A DNA stretch of 64,000 bases from Enterococcus gilvus ATCC BAA-350 (GTDB lineage Bacteria > Bacillota > Bacilli > Lactobacillales > Enterococcaceae), in contig NZ_ASWH01000001.1 in the NCBI RefSeq assembly GCF_000407545.1, forward strand, positions 1,937,501 to 2,001,500, in the 5' to 3' direction. Both the position numbers and the translations under genes were made by a program. This document shows, one piece after another, positions 1 to 9,570 of the stretch. The stretch's first letter is position 1. Each line of letters opens with the position of its first letter. A model generated the notes under the pieces. The model was not told the DNA's origin and searched no databases. It saw nothing but the letters and a program-made list of their open reading frames with translations.

Positions 1-258
1 CTCGTTACGCTTCTCTAACTGTTCCTTATTCGGTTCCCAGCTATAATAAACTTTGACAAAGTCTTCCACGAAACTCGTCATCAAATGGGTGTCTTCGACT
101 TTGGTTTCAATGATTTTCTCTTCGTGGATGGTATGCTGGTCAATGGCGGTGAAATTTTTATACACACCAAAAAGGACACTACCAATCAAAAGTAGCCATA
201 ATCCAGTTGTTGTTTTTCTCCGTAATCCAATCTTCTTCGTTTTCATCTCTTTTATCAT
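1..258 (-). CDS. Conjugative transfer protein TcpC/Orf13 (partial, N-terminus)
   Basis: This is the first 86 codons of the orf13 homologue; the gene runs off the left edge. The predicted protein starts with a basic stretch (KTKKIGLRRK), then one membrane segment (LWLLLIGSVLFGVY), then an extracytoplasmic region with FVEDFVKVYYSWEPN, the pattern of the TcpC/VirB8-like family in which one helix anchors a periplasm-side NTF2-like domain. It begins 9 bases after the orf14 stop. The start at 258 has AAAGGA very close upstream; a second ATG at 246 (MKTKK) is an alternative. Known role in the family: an essential structural part of the Gram-positive mating channel. Confidence 0.85.
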   Translation of the reverse strand, partial: MIKEMKTKKIGLRRKTTTGLWLLLIGSVLFGVYKNFTAIDQHTIHEEKIIETKVEDTHLMTSFVEDFVKVYYSWEPNKEQLEKRNE

Positions 259-267
259 TTCCTTTCG

Positions 268-3200
268 TTAGTTGACTCTGCCTGCTCCGATCAAGTGAGC
301 TTGCCAATAGGAATCGGTTAAATCTGTATAACCAATGGATAGCGATAGGTAAGACTTTGAGGTTATCTCCATCTTTTCCCCCGCTTCACACCGTGCATGA
401 GAGTTTCCCCTCACACGGCGTTCCATCAACAGTAATTCATTTCTATTTCACTATTCCCAGCTAAAGCACGTAATTTATTCAGCTTTTCTAATGATCTTTC
501 CTTTTTTAATACCAAAGGTAAATAATGAACTATCGTTTCTCTTTTAGTCGCATGAATCAATTTGTGTGTTTCTTTTGTAACAATCACAAGATTCTTATAG
601 TTATCATTCCCACCAAGTGATAACGGCTTAATGTGATGAACTTCCATATTATCTTTTGATAAATTTTCACCACTAACATGACATTTTCCTTGTTGGGCTA
701 TGAACAGAGAGATTCGATTATCGTTAAATTCTACAGACTTATTCGGATTGGAATTTTCCAGCAGGTAATAAACGGTATGCATATCCATCTTTAATCTTTG
801 ATGAATAAACAGCCTACCTTCAGGCGTATATCGATTCCAGTCCTTCGGAAAGATTCTTGGCATTGTAAATTTTATCCCGGCTATTGGAAATAAAATCATG
901 TTCGCTATGAATCGTTTCTTCCAGTTATATTGTTTATAGAATTTTTGATAGGTACTGGTTAGCGTTCCGTGCTTATTGCGAATATTTTTGGTTCGACAAT
1001 CAAGACTTTTATTTACTGTGAAAGCAATATCTACAAAATCTAAGTTGACCAGAGTCGCAATTTTATAATAGTTATGCAAACCTAGAACAACAGAGTTGTA
1101 CTTATTGACATTATCTACAGTTGGATTAGCGGCGATTGTTTTGATATTGTTCTTTAGTTTATCTACCGCATTAATCTTTGCCTTATCACACATTCGGCTT
1201 CGATTGGTATATCCGTTTGCTTTTCCTTTTTTCACTTTCAACTTGAATCCTAGAAAGTCAGAATAATTTTTTCTCAGATTAGTTACTTTTGACTTTTCAG
1301 GACTTATGTCTAAATCAAGTCGTACTTTTAACCATTGTTTTGTTGCGAGGAAAATTTTCTGGGCAGTATGATAATCTTTGCACATGATTTTGAAATCATC
1401 TGCGTAACGGACAATTTTGATTTCTTTCAAGTTTGAATACTTTCTTATTGATTGAGTTTTACTCAGCAGACTACTGTATTTTCTTTTGGTTGGAAATCCG
1501 TCCCACTGACTATCTATCCACCAATCTAATTCGTTTAGCACCACATTAGCTAAAAGAGGAGAAAGAATACCACCTTGTGGGGTTCCTTTGGTTGATTTTC
1601 CAATGCCTTTTACCTCTGCCTTAAGCATTCTCGACAATATTGAAATAAATGTCTTGTCTCGAATTTTCATTGTCCAGAGTTGCTTAAGCAATTTTCCATG
1701 ATTTACATTGTCAAAGAAGCCCTTAATATCAATGTCCACTACATAGTGAAATCCTTTAAATGTCCATTGCTGAAATATCGCTATGGCATGGTGCGAACTT
1801 CTTTCTGGTCGAAATCCATAAGAATGCTTATGGAATTTTGCTTCCAAAATTGGTTCAAGGATCTGCTTTATGCATTGCTGTACTAATCTATCCTCAATTG
1901 TTGGGATTCCTAGCGGTCTGGTTTTACCATTTGGCTTTGGAATCTCGACTCTTCTGATGGAGTGAGGTTGAAAGTTGTTAAATCGATTTTGAACGTATTG
2001 AACTAATTGATATGGGTTTTCTTCACCAACATCAATAATCGTTCTTTTATTTGTTCCAGCAGTTTTACTGCCTTTATTGCTTTTGATATTTCGATAAGCC
2101 AATAAAATATTTTCTTCTTGTGTGATATAGCTCATTAAATCTCTAAACACATGACTGCCTTCGGCAGATAATTGATAGAGTTCGTCTTGAATTTTCTGAG
2201 TATCGTAATACTCATTGAACCTCAGTGCCTTTTTGTTACTAACTTTGACTGTCATTAGTTGGTTCCTTCCGTAATAATGAAGTTTTCCTATCTTAGTCTT
2301 ACCCGAACCTAATTCATGAACAGTCAAATAGATTGAATTACTGTTGACTAGTGGCTATCCCTCCACAGCTTGTTATCACTGTTTCGTAGGTACTGTGCCA
2401 CCACTTTCACTGAAATTAATGTAAGTTATAGTCAAAGCTTTTCCTTACAAACACTTCATTTACGAATAAGCGTATCCGTGTTTTCAGCTTACGACGTTCC
2501 GATAATTCTATCCGTACATCATACTTTTAGGTAATCCCTCTGTGCCTGTTTGCTTGATATCGCCTGTAACGATATAGGGAGTTTCATAGTGACCAGTTTT
2601 ACTCCACCCCACAAACCCTACGATTTGTAGTAGCTGCCGTTAGACAACTTCGCGGTGTAGACACGTACATTCAGAATTTCGTCAGTGCTTTTCGCACATT
2701 CTTACCATGAGTATTTTATGGAAGCCCGACCTATCGGACACTCGACTACCTCTAGTTCGCATTTCCTTTCGTATTCTCAAAATACGATTAGGGCGTCTTC
2801 TCAGTCGACTTCTGCGAGCTCCAGACCATGAAATCCTTAATAATTTATCGCCTGTCGCAGTTTTAGCTAAAGCCTTTCAGGGCGTTACTCCGTCATTCGA
2901 CTTTTCGAATTATCAGTTCTCGTTACAACTTTTGTTTTTGCGAGGTTGTAACTGCCTAACCTTTTCAGTTAGGAACGTCTCGCACGATCACCCGCGTGGT
3001 ACATACGATTATTCCCAACATAAATCCCAATGTGTGTCACAAAATCCGCAGTGGCATAGGTGGAATGAAAAAACACCAAGTCACCTGGTTTTGCTTCACT
3101 TAGTGGTAAGTGCTTCGTCACGTTGTATTGCGCTTGTGCTGTTCGTGGGAGATTGATGTCTGCTTTGGCAAAACACCATTGAATCAAACCGCTACAATCA

Positions 3201-3916
3201 AAGGAAGTCTGCGGTGAACTCCCACCAAAGCAATAAGGGAACCCTTGATATTTCAATGCTTCATCCATAATTTTTTGCACAGTTTCATCATCAAATTTAG
3301 TTGGTGTGCTGGTTAAATATTGTTCGACTAGTTTCACGTAAAATTGATTTCCATATGCATAACGCCAACCGCCATTGATAGGAATGGCAATCGGATTAGG
3401 ATAATCAGCTTTCTTCCCACCAGCTTTTTCTTTGGAGAAGCTTTCAGCCAATTCATAAGAATATTTTTTGCCATGATTTGCTACATAATTTATAAAGCCG
3501 CCGCCAAAATTATATGCTTGGATGGCAGTGCTTTCGTCACAACCATGCGCCTTAATCCCTTGAATCAGCTCAGAAAAATACTTACAACCTTGCTTAATGG
3601 AAGCTTCGGTACTTAGTGAGTTGGGTGGCAAGCCTAAGCTCTCCGAACTTTGCATCACGTCTTCAGCTGTTCCACCACTTTCTACTTGTATAATGGCGAG
3701 AATGGTTTTGACATGTTCTGGAATGCCAAATTCCTTACAATACTTCTCCACCATTGCTTGATGCTTCAACACTTCTGGGGAAAGATTTAACCCCACCTCA
3801 ACAGAAGGAGAGGCACTTTGGTCTTCTTCTCCTGTTAAGATGACGCCGAATAAGAAACAAAACATCAATCCAAATAAGCCGATCACTGGCGCTGAAAGCT
3901 TAAATATCGTCTTCAT
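268..3916 (-). CDS. Orf14 cell-wall hydrolase (lysozyme-like plus NlpC/P60), split by a group II intron
   Basis: The coding parts are 3916-2986 and 338-268, separated by the intron at 339-2985. Joined, they give 333 residues, the length I recall for Tn916 Orf14. Unspliced translation stops early in the intron after YHAGDRARRS; spliced it continues YHAGDPIGYTDLTDSYW and ends IGAGRVN. Domains: one N-terminal membrane segment (residues about 5-28), a transglycosylase-like part around VKTILAIIQVESGG, and an NlpC/P60 part with Cys near 241 (FDCSGLIQWC) and His near 293 (VTHIGIYVG). The family cuts peptidoglycan locally to let the transfer channel through. Its ATG overlaps the orf15 stop by 4 bases. 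Full function depends on intron splicing, because the intron removes the last 23 residues. Confidence 0.92.
339..2985 (-). mobile_element. Group II intron inserted in orf14
   Basis: The element is 2,647 bases and is read on the minus strand. The 5' end begins GTGCGAGACG immediately after the exon GCGGGTGATC. The 3' end is ...ATCGCTAT followed by exon CCATTGG, so it ends in the AY expected of group II introns. A domain V hairpin lies at about 386-422 (CCGTGTGAG, GGAAA loop, CTCATGCACGG), just after the maturase stop at 426, and domain VI follows at about 340-384. The 730 bases upstream of the maturase hold domains I-III. A 7-base stretch at 2588-2594 (RNA GGTCACT) pairs with the exon GGTGATC with two G-U wobbles and is a good EBS1/IBS1. 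A group II intron in orf14 is known from Tn5397 of Clostridioides difficile. Confidence 0.95.
426..2255 (-). CDS. ltrA: Group II intron reverse transcriptase/maturase (LtrA type) with HNH domain
   Basis: A multifunctional protein that helps the intron RNA fold and splice, copies it into DNA and cuts the target strand. It shows RT0/RT1 signatures (KPNGKTRPLGIPTIEDRLVQ), RT motifs GFRPERSSHHAI and GTPQGGILSPLLAN, the catalytic YADDFK, a maturase X region, and a C-terminal HNH endonuclease (residues about 555-600: GKCHVSG, MEVHHIKPLSLGG, NLVIV). The ATG at 2255 is chosen because GGAAGGA sits 7 bases upstream, giving 609 residues, close to LtrA (599). An in-frame TTG at 2327 extends it by 24 residues but has no clear ribosome site. 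Every catalytic motif I looked for is present, so the intron looks active. Confidence 0.95.
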   Translation of the reverse strand: MTVKVSNKKALRFNEYYDTQKIQDELYQLSAEGSHVFRDLMSYITQEENILLAYRNIKSNKGSKTAGTNKRTIIDVGEENPYQLVQYVQNRFNNFQPHSIRRVEIPKPNGKTRPLGIPTIEDRLVQQCIKQILEPILEAKFHKHSYGFRPERSSHHAIAIFQQWTFKGFHYVVDIDIKGFFDNVNHGKLLKQLWTMKIRDKTFISILSRMLKAEVKGIGKSTKGTPQGGILSPLLANVVLNELDWWIDSQWDGFPTKRKYSSLLSKTQSIRKYSNLKEIKIVRYADDFKIMCKDYHTAQKIFLATKQWLKVRLDLDISPEKSKVTNLRKNYSDFLGFKLKVKKGKANGYTNRSRMCDKAKINAVDKLKNNIKTIAANPTVDNVNKYNSVVLGLHNYYKIATLVNLDFVDIAFTVNKSLDCRTKNIRNKHGTLTSTYQKFYKQYNWKKRFIANMILFPIAGIKFTMPRIFPKDWNRYTPEGRLFIHQRLKMDMHTVYYLLENSNPNKSVEFNDNRISLFIAQQGKCHVSGENLSKDNMEVHHIKPLSLGGNDNYKNLVIVTKETHKLIHATKRETIVHYLPLVLKKERSLEKLNKLRALAGNSEIEMNYC

Positions 3917-5856
3917 CGGCGCTTCATTCCTTTGCCACGTAATTCTTTGACTTCTTTACTTTTCTCTTGTCGTTTTTCCTCAACCGTTCGTTTTGCATAA
4001 AGTTTTCGATTGAAGGTTTCGCCATTTTGAAGTTGGCGCTCTTGTTTTTGGTGGAATGAAGGATTTTCATGATTTTTTGGTATCAGCCTTTTAGGTGGAT
4101 GATTTAAAGTCTTTCCTTGGTTAGGATTACTTGGTCGTTTAGGTGATGGTGGTGATACCGGTTGTTTCCGTTGTCCTAGTGTCCGTTTTCGAGATTCTCC
4201 TCGTTTTGTTACTTTTTTCTTTGGTGTCCCGTATTTCTGTTGACTGGCACTCTTTTGTTCGAGAGCTTTTTTCTTTTGTTGCTTATCATCAGGTTTTCTT
4301 GAATCAGGCTGTTTGCTTTTCTCTTTTGGTTTATCTAAACGTTTCTGCTTATTCTTTTCTGTGGACGTTTTGGTTTCCGTTTGTTTTTGACGATTATTTG
4401 AAGAATTCGTCTGTTTATTTTCAGAGTTATTCTTACCTTCTCCTCCCGATTTCTTTTTTGTATTACTACGAGAATGTCCCAAGCCTTTTAGCAACAATCC
4501 ACCAACAGATATTTTTCGAATTGCTCGATTAGCTATCCACCGTGGTCTGCGCATCACACGACTACCCATATTTTGCGAATCCGCACTGGTTAAAGCCATC
4601 ATGCCCATTAAGTCATTGAGTCTAAAGAAAATTCCCGCAAAAATCACAATCTGCATAAACGCTACAATAAAGAATGGTTGCGATGCCGTTAAGCCATAAA
4701 CCAACGAAGAAAGTGAAAAAGCTAAGGTCAACACTAAGGTAATTCCCGCTCGCATCATAATGACATTAAACAAGCGCATAATCGTCTTTTTCATCAAATG
4801 ATTGAAGGTAGGAATCATGGATAAGAGAAAACTTATCGGTAGAAACACCGCAAAAATAATAAACAGGACTTGCGAGAAAATCATGATGCCCGTCAGAATA
4901 AAGACAAAAACCGAAATGAAGAGATTGAATAAGATAATGAAAATCGTCACCCCTAATCGAGTTACCGTTTTAGTGATGGTCATATTGTCATTTTCCAAAT
5001 CATTGATTTCCTTTTTGATGATTTCTGTGCGATCTTTTCCTTTGTTTTGAAAGGGACTCGTACTTTCCAATTCTTCCACTCGTTCTTTCCCTACCGTTTC
5101 AAGATTGGAATCACCATACTGTAAAATCATCCACGGCTGCTTCACTTGAATTTCAAACAAGGAATCTCGAATGGCATCCACACTACTTTTTCCACTGCTT
5201 CCCGAATCTTGCACCGTCATTTTTGAACCAATTGTTAATGCTGCGTTACTAATATCGGAACTGAATTCATTGATTCGCCGAACGTAACTAGTGGAATAGG
5301 CAATGAAGGATGAGGATAATAGAAAAATCGTTAAGAAACTAACTACGGCACTGACGGCTTTGGTGGTTTCTCTTTTGAATAATCCTGTATAAGCCACATA
5401 AATTCCTAACACTAGAACCAATAAAAGCAACAAACCCGGATAGAAACCTTGATTCATAAACCCATGTTCATTAATCCCTGCTAGTGTTTGGATATTTCGC
5501 CCAATCGCTTCGGTAGTGTCACTGATGAAATCTAGCGAATAAGCTTCACCTACCAAATAACCTGTGGCGTTGGACAAATAGATACTGAACAACCAGAGTA
5601 AATTGGTAAGAGCATAAATCCCATACATTACGGATTTTCCAATACCATCTCCCCAATTCCACGGTAACCAATCCCAACTGGAATCCACAAAATAATCCAA
5701 CTGATAATTATCAACGGGATACTTGGAATAGTTCTTACTAGCATCAATCGTTTCATCAATCAAACCCACCGCATTCACCGAAGTGGATAGGATGGACAAA
5801 AGAAAAAAGATACCGACTAGAATCATCAGTAGCTTAAAGACTTTCTTCTTATTCAA
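3913..5856 (-). CDS. Conjugation channel protein Orf15 (VirB6-like, polytopic)
   Basis: An integral membrane protein with an N-terminal hydrophobic segment (FKLLMILVGIFFLLSILS), segments near residues 75-100, 140-160 and 175-200, and a dense hydrophobic block at about 300-420. A long, very basic and polar tail follows (repeated K, Q, R, S). This is the layout of the TcpH/Orf15 family, the presumed pore of the mating channel. I choose the TTG at 5856 because GGAGG lies 8 bases upstream and it follows the orf16 stop by one base; the product is then 647 residues. Tn916 Orf15 is about 100 residues longer, the difference probably falling in the variable tail. It overlaps the orf14 start by 4 bases, implying coupled translation. 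Confidence 0.88.
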   Translation of the reverse strand: MNKKKVFKLLMILVGIFFLLSILSTSVNAVGLIDETIDASKNYSKYPVDNYQLDYFVDSSWDWLPWNWGDGIGKSVMYGIYALTNLLWLFSIYLSNATGYLVGEAYSLDFISDTTEAIGRNIQTLAGINEHGFMNQGFYPGLLLLLVLVLGIYVAYTGLFKRETTKAVSAVVSFLTIFLLSSSFIAYSTSYVRRINEFSSDISNAALTIGSKMTVQDSGSSGKSSVDAIRDSLFEIQVKQPWMILQYGDSNLETVGKERVEELESTSPFQNKGKDRTEIIKKEINDLENDNMTITKTVTRLGVTIFIILFNLFISVFVFILTGIMIFSQVLFIIFAVFLPISFLLSMIPTFNHLMKKTIMRLFNVIMMRAGITLVLTLAFSLSSLVYGLTASQPFFIVAFMQIVIFAGIFFRLNDLMGMMALTSADSQNMGSRVMRRPRWIANRAIRKISVGGLLLKGLGHSRSNTKKKSGGEGKNNSENKQTNSSNNRQKQTETKTSTEKNKQKRLDKPKEKSKQPDSRKPDDKQQKKKALEQKSASQQKYGTPKKKVTKRGESRKRTLGQRKQPVSPPSPKRPSNPNQGKTLNHPPKRLIPKNHENPSFHQKQERQLQNGETFNRKLYAKRTVEEKRQEKSKEVKELRGKGMKRR

Positions 5857-5857
5857 C

Positions 5858-8308
5858 CTAATCACCTCCAGCATAAATCGGTGGTCGGGTATCAAAGGCT
5901 TCAAACAAGTGTTCAAAGATATAATCGAATTGAATCACCCCTGTATGTCCCCAAATATCTTGGAACAGCGCTTGCCCGTTTTCAAGATTACGCAAACGAT
6001 TCTGATTCCCTTCATCTTCTTTATCCAAGCTAAAGAACTCTAACGTATTTTTAATTTCATTGATATCTGTCGAACGAAAAGCGAACTTCATCCCGATATT
6101 ATTCTTCATCTTTTCGTCTAACAGGTCATTGGCGTTTTGTGTTACAAAGTACACCCCGGCATTCATGGCACGTCCTTCACGAACCAACTTCATCGATAAG
6201 GTTTTTCCTTGTGCAACTTGAAGGAAACTCCACGCCTCATCCAAGTCAACGATTTTAAAAATGGACGTATCTGAGTGAATAAAATCCAAAGCGAAGGTAC
6301 TAATAACCATTAACATGGACACACTTAACATTTCCATCGTGGTGTATTCTTCCATTGTCGTATTGGCATCGGGTAGAACTAAATCCGCTACTTGAATGAC
6401 ATTCAGTAGTTTATCCAAACTGATGGTATTCTCGACTTGCCCATCACTAAACAATAGTTGAGCGAAATCATAGTCTACAAACGATTCAATATGATCGGCA
6501 ATGCTGTTAGAAATTGTCGTATCTTCCTGACGTAATTCGTCAATAACCCGAAGTAAGCCTCGTTGTTCTGATTGCGCCACGGTTCGAATCGCTTTTCGTA
6601 AAGTTGGGAATCGTTCCCCATCACGAGAAGAAATCCCTGTTAGAAAGGTTAAGGTATCAATCGCTAAACTTTCCGAATCTTTGACATTTTTCAAAATGAC
6701 AAAGGGATCAAGCAACCCTCGATTCTTTTCCTCACTGGTGAGATTAATGATATTGACTTCCTCTTCAATATGAAACAAATCCTCTTGCCAATCGCCTCGC
6801 TCCGATTTTGGATCAAGGATGACTGCTTTTCCGCCAAAGAGAACGGCATAATAAACCAACAAATTATTGGAAAAGGACTTTCCACCACCTAAACTTCCTA
6901 AGAAAGCTGCTGCTAGTGCATTAGTCGTCGTGCCTTTGATTCCTTGCGCCGCTAAGTCAGGTTTGATAAAGACATTTCTCCCTGTATCCACATTAAAGCC
7001 CACGTAAATTCCTTCTCGTTCTCCAAGATTTTGGGTGGCGCCAAACCCTAGTGAAGAAATAAAATCACTGGTCACATACTGTACATAGTCGTTCATAAAT
7101 CGTTTGGCAGATGGGATAAATTCACTGTGCAACCCCAACATATCGCCAAAAGGACGGACCAACTTCACGTTGAAATCATCGTAGAAATCACGAACTTCAT
7201 TGCACCGCTTTTTCAATTCATCCAAACTTGGTGCTGTCACTCGAATAACGTAGCTTAATTTATACATGGATTCTTTGGTTTGATCTAACGTAGACTCTAA
7301 TTCATTGACGGAATCCAAAGCTTCCACCACATTGTTTGCCGTTTCATTCTCACTTTCCCATGCGTGATTGTCTAAATCTTTCAGTTCCTTTTTCTTATTG
7401 CGAACCGTTGTCAAAGCTTTCCGATTCGGGACGACTTCAATATTCATGGAAGTATCAATCGGGAAAGAAAATTGTTGTTGCTGGTAATAAAAGAGTTCAC
7501 TTTGAGGGAATTCCAACTCCCCCACAATCGAGTTAATGGTAAAGTAAGCGACAAAGAGTTCCTTGTCTTCATTGGTGATTTTCAAGTAACGTTGCTTTTG
7601 TTCAATCAAACAACGAGTGGGCTTAATCAAATCGTAGCGTTTGACTCGCTTATTACCCTCAACTTCCTCGCTAGGTAAATGAAATGAATAATCCTCATAG
7701 GCCATGCCATCATTACCATGTAAATGTTCTAGCAGATAGCCAAAATCATCTTTGGTTAATGGACGGAAGTTGAAACGGCGTAATAATTTGTTCTCCAACA
7801 ACTGTTCCAATTTTTGAAATCGAGACACTTCACTGGTTGGTAACTGAACAAAATCCCCCATGAGTTTCGTATTGACCCCATGCACAAAATCTTGAATGCC
7901 TAACACAAACTCATTCCAAATATTTTTCAAGTTGACTTCGTGGTCTGTTAGCAATAATTTAAAGCCAATAAAAAATCGGTAATCGACCTGATGTTCCCCA
8001 ATTAATTCGACTAATGCTTCTGTTTGTCCGTCAATATGTTGCAAAGCTGCTTCTTTTAGTTTTCCTTTGACGGTTGCTTTGGAGCGTTCTTGGACTTCTT
8101 TGATACTAGATTCAGTGCTTAGTTGTAGGGCATGAATTTTCCCTTCACGATATTGCGCCACTAGTTGACGAAAGTTGTCATGGACTTTCAGTTTTTCATC
8201 GGGACTCAGAAAGGAATAGTTGTAGGGGATTAATTCGTAGTACGCCCAACATTCCCCTTCTTCGTTAAAGACTAAGTTGTTTTCAATATATTTAATCGGA
8301 TATTTCAC
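5858..8308 (-). CDS. Conjugation ATPase Orf16 (VirB4/TcpF type)
   Basis: An 816-residue cytoplasmic or membrane-associated ATPase that powers assembly of the transfer channel; the length matches Tn916 Orf16. Walker A is GSLGGGKSFSNN at about residues 468-478, and Walker B is IVDLDEAWSF near 685. The C-terminal ATPase lobe (TQNANDLLDEKMKNNIGMKFAFR) is typical of VirB4/TraC proteins, and the first 350 residues are the family's less conserved N-terminal domain. The start is GTG at 8308 with AGGAG 7 bases upstream. The GTG overlaps the orf17 TGA by 4 bases, so the two are translationally coupled. Confidence 0.94.
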   Translation of the reverse strand: MKYPIKYIENNLVFNEEGECWAYYELIPYNYSFLSPDEKLKVHDNFRQLVAQYREGKIHALQLSTESSIKEVQERSKATVKGKLKEAALQHIDGQTEALVELIGEHQVDYRFFIGFKLLLTDHEVNLKNIWNEFVLGIQDFVHGVNTKLMGDFVQLPTSEVSRFQKLEQLLENKLLRRFNFRPLTKDDFGYLLEHLHGNDGMAYEDYSFHLPSEEVEGNKRVKRYDLIKPTRCLIEQKQRYLKITNEDKELFVAYFTINSIVGELEFPQSELFYYQQQQFSFPIDTSMNIEVVPNRKALTTVRNKKKELKDLDNHAWESENETANNVVEALDSVNELESTLDQTKESMYKLSYVIRVTAPSLDELKKRCNEVRDFYDDFNVKLVRPFGDMLGLHSEFIPSAKRFMNDYVQYVTSDFISSLGFGATQNLGEREGIYVGFNVDTGRNVFIKPDLAAQGIKGTTTNALAAAFLGSLGGGKSFSNNLLVYYAVLFGGKAVILDPKSERGDWQEDLFHIEEEVNIINLTSEEKNRGLLDPFVILKNVKDSESLAIDTLTFLTGISSRDGERFPTLRKAIRTVAQSEQRGLLRVIDELRQEDTTISNSIADHIESFVDYDFAQLLFSDGQVENTISLDKLLNVIQVADLVLPDANTTMEEYTTMEMLSVSMLMVISTFALDFIHSDTSIFKIVDLDEAWSFLQVAQGKTLSMKLVREGRAMNAGVYFVTQNANDLLDEKMKNNIGMKFAFRSTDINEIKNTLEFFSLDKEDEGNQNRLRNLENGQALFQDIWGHTGVIQFDYIFEHLFEAFDTRPPIYAGGD

Positions 8309-8685
8309 ACAATTTCACTCCTTACATACGTGACGCTTGGTTGCAGAACAATTCGTTGCTCACTGACTTTCTTTTCGGCATAAGTGACTTTTGGTTCTGT
8401 GTAGTAGCGATAAATCGAACGGACAAATCCAACTGGTTTCTTTCCATCAAATGACTTTTGCGACATGAACCACGCAATAAATCCCGGTATGCCTAGATAC
8501 TTTAATAAGGCACCATTGATGAAAGAAAGTGGCGGGACATTGGTTAGGAAAATGACGAGAAACAAGGTCAACACAAACCACGTCATTTGTGTAAAGGTAA
8601 TCGGAAAGGGTAATTGCAAATCATTGATGGCATAAATCACTTTTTCCACATTCCAAATACTGGTATAGCTTCTGATTTTTTTCAT
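8305..8685 (-). CDS. Conjugal transfer membrane protein Orf17 (TcpE family)
   Basis: 126 residues starting MKKIRSYTSIWNVEKVIYAI. Two adjacent membrane segments (WFVLTLFLVIFLTNVPPL and LLKYLGIPGFIAWFM) are followed by a basic cytoplasmic tail with the SQKSFDGKKP motif typical of TcpE. The start at 8685 is preceded by AGGAGG; a longer upstream reading frame would begin inside the previous gene and has no ribosome site. TcpE proteins are small membrane parts of the Tn916/pCW3-type channel. The gene is coupled to orf16 by a 4-base overlap. Confidence 0.9.
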   Translation of the reverse strand: MKKIRSYTSIWNVEKVIYAINDLQLPFPITFTQMTWFVLTLFLVIFLTNVPPLSFINGALLKYLGIPGFIAWFMSQKSFDGKKPVGFVRSIYRYYTEPKVTYAEKKVSEQRIVLQPSVTYVRSEIV

Positions 8686-8693
8686 AGGTCCTC

Positions 8694-8996
8694 CTATTCG
8701 AGTGTGATGAGTACATCTTTGCGATTGTCTGCAAGTTGGCAAGAATAGCCAACATACGTGTCGTAACGAGCGGTATTGGAAGCAAAAGCTGGGTATGACT
8801 TTGAATGAAACCATACACCATAACGTTGTGGGTCAAATAATTGTTCTGGTGTAATTTGCCCAACATTTTCTTTGGCATCTTCCGTGATTTTCGCAAACAG
8901 TGTGTGCTTCAATAAGTTTTTCTGATTTTGAAAGGACAGTAAGTTGTCGATTTCTGTTTCCAGACGTTCTGGATTTTTGATGATGTAGTTGTACAT
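8694..8996 (-). CDS. Small soluble protein between ardA and orf17
   Basis: A 100-residue protein with a strong ribosome site (AGGAGG, 6 bases before the ATG), 8 bases upstream of orf17. No membrane segment is visible. The N-terminal half is helical with mixed charge (ERLETEIDNLLSFQNQKNLLKH), and the C-terminal half has aromatic residues and two motifs (FDPQRYGVWF, TYVGYSCQLADNRKD). Genes of this size are found between ardA and orf17 in Tn916 relatives and are annotated only as hypothetical. Its place in the transfer operon suggests a role in conjugation, but nothing in the sequence proves it. It follows the terminator-like hairpin at 9015-9042. Confidence 0.8.
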   Translation of the reverse strand: MYNYIIKNPERLETEIDNLLSFQNQKNLLKHTLFAKITEDAKENVGQITPEQLFDPQRYGVWFHSKSYPAFASNTARYDTYVGYSCQLADNRKDVLITLE

Positions 8997-9014
8997 GTTT
9001 TCCTCCTAAAAATG

Positions 9015-9042
9015 AAAAAAGGCAGACCATGATTGATCTGCC
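9015..9042 (-). terminator. Hairpin with T-run after ardA
   Basis: On the minus strand GGCAGA and TCTGCC form a stem followed by TTTTTT, just past the ardA stop and before the 100-residue gene. It may limit transcription into the channel genes. Confidence 0.65.
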
Positions 9043-9050
9043 TGATTTCC

Positions 9051-9554
9051 TTATCCAATATATTCAAATATCCCATGAGAAGTTACAAGGAAGTTCCCCT
9101 CAATTTCCATATCCCGACCAAGTGCTTGGTAGTCGATATAGTTTTGTAAATTACTTGGTATTTCTCCAAGTTGTCCAGTTTCTTCTACGAAATAATGAGC
9201 GACATCTTCCATCGAATCGCAATCCGAGTAACAGATGATATCCTCTTGATGTTCAAGTAAATCTTCAAGAGAACTAAACCACATACCTTGAATTTCTTTG
9301 AGTTCATCATAGATAGGCGAACCCTCTAGCTCCATGACCATTTCACATAAGCGGTTAAGTTCACTAATGGACGTGTATTCGTTAACCTCAAAAGGTAACT
9401 CTGCATCATGAATGGCATATTCTTCATAGGATTCATTCAGCCCAATTCGTTCTGCCATTTCATCTTCATCAATAGGTGGCGTGAACCAAGCGCCCACGAG
9501 TTCGCCTTCGTTGTGTTTTTTGAGATTTGCGATATAGACACGCATTTCTGCCAT
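9051..9554 (-). CDS. ardA: Antirestriction protein ArdA (Orf18)
   Basis: 167 residues, the usual ArdA length, very acidic throughout. The N-terminus (MRVYIANLKKHNEGELVGAW) is the family signature and the acidic C-terminal region follows. ArdA is an elongated DNA mimic that blocks type I restriction enzymes, protecting the element as it enters a new host. The start at 9554 has GGAGG 7-8 bases upstream. It is bounded on both sides by hairpins with T-runs, and the neighbour upstream is the PHP-ATPase cargo gene. In Tn916 this gene directly follows orf19, so the gap here marks the insertion. Confidence 0.95.
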   Translation of the reverse strand: MAEMRVYIANLKKHNEGELVGAWFTPPIDEDEMAERIGLNESYEEYAIHDAELPFEVNEYTSISELNRLCEMVMELEGSPIYDELKEIQGMWFSSLEDLLEHQEDIICYSDCDSMEDVAHYFVEETGQLGEIPSNLQNYIDYQALGRDMEIEGNFLVTSHGIFEYIG

Positions 9555-9570
9555 TTTTTCACCTCCAAAT

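Noticed and set aside
2969..3000. orf14 read as simply truncated or frameshifted
   Set aside because: The stop is inside intron sequence; the missing 3' exon is present at 268-338 in frame, so the gene is intron-split rather than broken.
2707..3156. 149-residue + strand frame across the intron 5' end and orf14
   Set aside because: It lies antisense to the intron RNA domain I and orf14, has no ribosome site and no recognisable domain.
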